Positions 61,485 through 64,000 of a stretch of DNA of 64,000 nt are shown here, one piece after another; position 1 is the first letter of the stretch; every line of letters begins with the position of its first letter. Under the pieces are notes generated by a model. That model was not told where the DNA came from. It did not search any database and saw only the letters and a list, made by a program, of their open reading frames with translations. The stretch spans positions 1-64,000 of the forward strand of contig ONYP01000006.1 in the NCBI GenBank assembly GCA_900322135.1, read 5' to 3'. Origin of the DNA: an uncultured Prevotellaceae bacterium. Lineage in GTDB: Bacteria > Bacteroidota > Bacteroidia > Bacteroidales > Muribaculaceae. The position numbers and the translations under genes are program-made.

Positions 61485-61661
61485 CTATGCTATCAACCAC
61501 ATCACAAGTTCATACGCTCCGTAGCACAGTCCCATGGTCAGGACGCATACCAGGATGGCACACAAGACCACAAGAAAGAAGAACACCACGGCACGGGCTT
61601 CCCTCTCGATGTCGGGCGTCGGGTCGCCCTCACTCAGCATTCTCAGTTCGTCCTTCGTCAT
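61485..61661 (-). CDS. Small membrane protein
   Basis: 58 residues: acidic start (TKDELRMLSEGDPTPDIERE) and one long helix (VVFFFLVVLCAILVCVLTMG). ATG 61661 preferred. Confidence 0.55.
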   Translation of the reverse strand: MTKDELRMLSEGDPTPDIEREARAVVFFFLVVLCAILVCVLTMGLCYGAYELVMWLIA

Positions 61662-62013
61662 CGTCACTCTTGAATTGATGGGTTTGTAGTTCTTTGATAA
61701 TCGCATCGGAAAGGCAACGGGCCTTCGAGGCTATCTGCTTGTCGGTTGCCTTGAGTTTGCCGAGCACAACGCTGCGACGCTCCTGGAGCGCAATCTTCCA
61801 TGCCAGTTCAAAGCGTCGCTGCTCCCAGTCCGGGGCTGTGCTCGTGGGGGTGAAACGTACTGGAACGGGGGTTGTGATGGGCTCCAGTTTCTTGGGCTTC
61901 TCTGCCTCGGGCTCTGGCCTCAACGGGACTGCGGAGCCCTGGAACAATGCGCCCGTGCCGCCATAGTACGGCGAGGCGTAATTCTTTCGTCTGAAAAAGT
62001 CTAATAAACTCAT
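61630..62013 (-). CDS. Hypothetical phage protein
   Basis: 127 residues, basic/proline-rich (KLEPITTPVPVRFTPTSTAP) with a helical end (ERRSVVLGKLKATDKQIASK). ATG 62013 (MSLLDFFRRKNY). Function unknown. Confidence 0.55.
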   Translation of the reverse strand: MSLLDFFRRKNYASPYYGGTGALFQGSAVPLRPEPEAEKPKKLEPITTPVPVRFTPTSTAPDWEQRRFELAWKIALQERRSVVLGKLKATDKQIASKARCLSDAIIKELQTHQFKSDDDEGRTENAE

Positions 62014-62020
62014 GTCGGTT

Positions 62021-62701
62021 CTATTTTGTTCGTTTGATAAGTTTTCCTTCGGGCTCAAGGCCCCACTTGATGCGGATGCGGTCACGGCGGATGCTCGCAC
62101 GGCGGCCGTCATGCACCTTCCTCATGATTTCTTCTCTCTTCTCGGGAGAGAGCGCGGCCCTTGTCTCCCTGGCATGGTCGGCACGGCTGACCAAGTACAG
62201 GTTGTCGAGGGCGCAGTTCTGCCGGTTGCCGTCACGGAACTTCACGCAGTGGTCGGGCGGAATGGGCCCGTGGGCCTGTTCCCACACCCAGCGGTGCTTC
62301 TGCCTGCGCCCGTGCTCGGTGATGATCCACACATAGCCGTCGGCATAGACCTTCTCGTGGCCTATAGGTCGGTATGTCGGGCTGGTGGTGCGTTTCTCGC
62401 CAGGCTTGAACTGGCCCTTGGCCATGCGCTGCTGCGCTTCATCAGAAGCCCAGAACCTGCGCTCACGTCCCTTGTTGAACGGAGCCTGGCCTTTGCGGAA
62501 CCAGCCCTTCCTGAACTGCTGGGCTGCGAACTCGGGAGTTTTGGTGACTCCCAGTTTCAGCGCACGGAGTTGGACGGCCCGTGGCGAGCGGTGCAGCCAC
62601 TGGGCGAGGTCGGCATTGGAGCGCTCGGGATATTCCTTGCGCAGGTAGTCATCCTCCCATGCGGTCCATCGCTTGTATATGGTAGATTTCCTCTTTCCCA
62701 T
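62021..62701 (-). CDS. HNH endonuclease with Myb/SANT-like start
   Basis: 226 residues. N-terminal DNA-binding (about 10-50, WTAWEDDYLRKEYPERSNAD) similar to Myb/SANT; then HNH_3: GYVWIITEHGRRQKHRWVWE, PPDHCVKFRDGNRQNCALDN. Typical of phage homing-type or GVE2-like nucleases. May help packaging or spread as a mobile gene. Confidence 0.88.
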   Translation of the reverse strand: MGKRKSTIYKRWTAWEDDYLRKEYPERSNADLAQWLHRSPRAVQLRALKLGVTKTPEFAAQQFRKGWFRKGQAPFNKGRERRFWASDEAQQRMAKGQFKPGEKRTTSPTYRPIGHEKVYADGYVWIITEHGRRQKHRWVWEQAHGPIPPDHCVKFRDGNRQNCALDNLYLVSRADHARETRAALSPEKREEIMRKVHDGRRASIRRDRIRIKWGLEPEGKLIKRTK

Positions 62702-62702
62702 G

Positions 62703-62825
62703 TCACAGATACCATGCTTTCTTGCGGTTCTCCCTATAGGCTTTCAACTCCTTGCGGAGCTGCTTCTCTCTCGCGCTCTCGGCCTCGGCGATCTGCGAGG
62801 CGGTGGGAATGTCCACTTGCTCCAT
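62703..62825 (-). CDS. Small helical phage protein
   Basis: 40 residues: MEQVDIPTASQIAEAESARE then a basic helix. It overlaps the previous stop codon by one base (TAATG) and ends 1 bp before the HNH gene, so it is clearly part of the operon. Confidence 0.6.
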   Translation of the reverse strand: MEQVDIPTASQIAEAESAREKQLRKELKAYRENRKKAWYL

Positions 62826-63322
62826 TACACAGGCTCGTTTTCGTCAGCCTCGGGCTGAGGTTGTTCCTTCTTGTTGAGGTGGGCACCAGTCCTGTCCTCT
62901 ACGACACCCGCATCACGGATGATGTGGGTTATCAGGCTGCGGGAGCATCCAAGGCTCTCGCTTATCGCCTTCGGACCTTCACCGGCTTTGTAGCGGCGGA
63001 TGATGTCGGCCTTCTGCTCATCGGTGAAGATTGACGGGCGTTTTCGCAATGATTTCGGCTTTTCGGAAATTTTGGAACGATTTTCGTTAATTTCGGAACG
63101 ATTTTCGTTAATTTCGGAACGATTTTTGGAAATTTTGGAACAATTTCCAGGCGTAGTGGCACGACTGAGAAAGTCGGCGATGATGGCCTTGACCTCGTCG
63201 CCAGTCTCGACCATCATATTGGCGGCGGTGATGTGCACCTTGCCGTCCCGGTGGCGCAGAGTGATGAACTGACCGTCGGCCATGTCATACCGCGCCACCA
63301 TTTCACTTATCGTAGGTGTCAT
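62825..63322 (-). CDS. Helix-turn-helix protein with heptad tandem repeats
   Basis: 165 residues: N-terminal beta-rich domain (about 1-60, MTPTISEMVARYDMADGQF), four heptads (N-R-S-E-I-N-E type, about 60-87), then a helix-turn-helix (TDEQKADIIRRYKAGEGPKA, SLGCSRSLITHIIRDAG), and an acidic tail. Possibly a regulator or DNA-binding packaging/replication factor. Confidence 0.75.
   Translation of the reverse strand: MTPTISEMVARYDMADGQFITLRHRDGKVHITAANMMVETGDEVKAIIADFLSRATTPGNCSKISKNRSEINENRSEINENRSKISEKPKSLRKRPSIFTDEQKADIIRRYKAGEGPKAISESLGCSRSLITHIIRDAGVVEDRTGAHLNKKEQPQPEADENEPV
63062..63145 (-). repeat. Four 21-bp tandem repeats inside the HTH gene
   Basis: Each unit encodes a heptad (NCSKISK, NRSEINE, NRSEINE, NRSKISE); the two central units are identical in DNA. 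Copy number changes would stay in frame. Confidence 0.85.
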
Positions 63323-63336
63323 AGTGCTGTTGAGTG

Positions 63337-63696
63337 TTAGAACTTGATTTGTCGTTGTCGTTGTAGGGCCCGTATAATGGCCTGTGTTGCGTCAACCCTG
63401 CCTTGTAGGGATACTATGCACTCGTCAATCTCGGTGGCCGTGGTGGCCACGAAATAACCTTGTGCATTGGAGACAAGACCGGGGATGATGTCGCTTGTGC
63501 GGATGTGGTTGATGATCTTTCGGAGCCGAGGCCCGTCCAGCTTGTAGCCACATTCCCGCATCTTCCTCACAATCTCTGAACCCGAGATGACGCTCGCTGC
63601 GCCGACCTTCGTCCGCAGACCACGAATGATGAGGGGGAGCAGCGTCCCCCTCTCATACTCATTCAGTGGTGCGGTTTGCTTGAAACCCTGTATCAT
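63337..63696 (-). CDS. Hypothetical phage protein, winged-helix-like
   Basis: 119 residues: AASVISGSEIVRKMRECGYK and GPRLRKIINHIRTSDIIPGL read like a winged helix; a helical end (RVDATQAIIRALQRQRQ) follows. Similar to small phage replication/regulation proteins. Confidence 0.6.
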   Translation of the reverse strand: MIQGFKQTAPLNEYERGTLLPLIIRGLRTKVGAASVISGSEIVRKMRECGYKLDGPRLRKIINHIRTSDIIPGLVSNAQGYFVATTATEIDECIVSLQGRVDATQAIIRALQRQRQIKF

Positions 63697-64000
63697 CAGA
63701 AGTCGAGTTTCTTGCCCTCGGCATTGTAGCCCAGAGCGGTGAGTTTTGACTCTACATCTTGGATACGTTTCTCGAACTTGTGCATCGCTTTGGCTTTCGC
63801 CTCAACCGCTTTGTCATAGTCCCATTGCTCGGCGACCTTTTCAACAGTAACCCTGCCGACACCTTCATAGTCGTTGTGCCCCATGAGGTAGCTCTGGATG
63901 AAAAGGCGCAGGGTCTTGAACAGGTATCCGTCACCGTCTTTCCTTAATCCGTCAAGCGCAAGTTTGGCCGACTTCTTCGCATCGTCAGCGCCAAGCTCAT
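63696..64000 (-). CDS. Phage protein, 5' end outside the window
   Basis: At least 101 residues: the frame is open to the right edge (ADDAKKSAKLALDGLRKDGD) and continues through SYLMGHNDYEGVGRVTVEK to KKLDF. The internal ATG at 63884 is therefore probably not the start. Function unknown. Confidence 0.6.
   Translation of the reverse strand, partial: ELGADDAKKSAKLALDGLRKDGDGYLFKTLRLFIQSYLMGHNDYEGVGRVTVEKVAEQWDYDKAVEAKAKAMHKFEKRIQDVESKLTALGYNAEGKKLDF

Overview
The window is a piece of a Bacteroidales chromosome (Prevotellaceae or Muribaculaceae seem likely; the family is not proven) with a large prophage inserted in it. The Bacteroidota assignment rests on promoters with a TAnnTTTG -7 box, the near absence of Shine-Dalgarno sites, Mla, queuosine and TSCPD genes of Bacteroidales type, and phage families typical of gut Bacteroidales. 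Base composition is moderately GC-rich in genes and AT-rich between them.

Chromosomal part, 1-22.4 kb: the end of an NhaC-type antiporter; an M1 aminopeptidase; groES-groEL; a WG-repeat lipoprotein; queD-queE; fabD; queF-queC; a glutamine amidotransferase with an HD hydrolase; mlaE-mlaF; a hemerythrin protein with a LuxR-type regulator; a run of lipoprotein-lipoprotein-metallo-hydrolase-UmuD-like-sulfatase genes; a TSCPD protein; a Crp/Fnr regulator; hisS; and a YugP-like membrane metallopeptidase. queD/E and queF/C together cover preQ0-preQ1 synthesis from two loci.

Prophage part, 22.7-64 kb, running off the right edge: a tailed phage with HK97-type heads and a long tape measure. The tyrosine integrase lies at the left end on the plus strand. 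Nearly everything else is on the minus strand and reads right to left: early genes (64-53.7 kb; many small proteins, an HNH nuclease, an RNA polymerase alpha-CTD-like protein, ASCH, ParB-like, glycosyltransferase, MgsA-C-like, epimerase), terminase (52.9-50.5 kb), portal, protease and capsid (49.6-45.6 kb), connectors and tail tube (45.6-42.8 kb), tape measure (42-38.4 kb), a small sigma factor (37.4-36.9 kb), baseplate and fibre (36-30.6 kb) and lysis genes (26-24.2 kb).

The most interesting system is at 26.2-33.1 kb. A second tyrosine recombinase (26234-27094) ends one base before a 20-bp sequence (27096-27115) that recurs exactly, in inverted orientation, inside the tail-fibre gene (31925-31944). 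The plus-strand reading frame that begins at the first copy has no proper start of its own, but it is in the same frame as the fibre gene across the repeat. Inversion of the 4.85-kb segment would replace the last 448 residues of the fibre with 716 different residues that end in an endonuclease/exonuclease/phosphatase domain. It would also disconnect a calcineurin-like phosphoesterase gene that now lies directly behind the fibre. This looks like a receptor-switching cassette driven by a dedicated tyrosine recombinase, rather than the serine invertase used by Mu or P1.

Other points of note are two almost identical phage promoters (one of which predicts a leaderless mRNA), a 12-base motif present six times and only in the prophage, and a lysis gene broken by a 23-bp insertion between 9-bp direct repeats.
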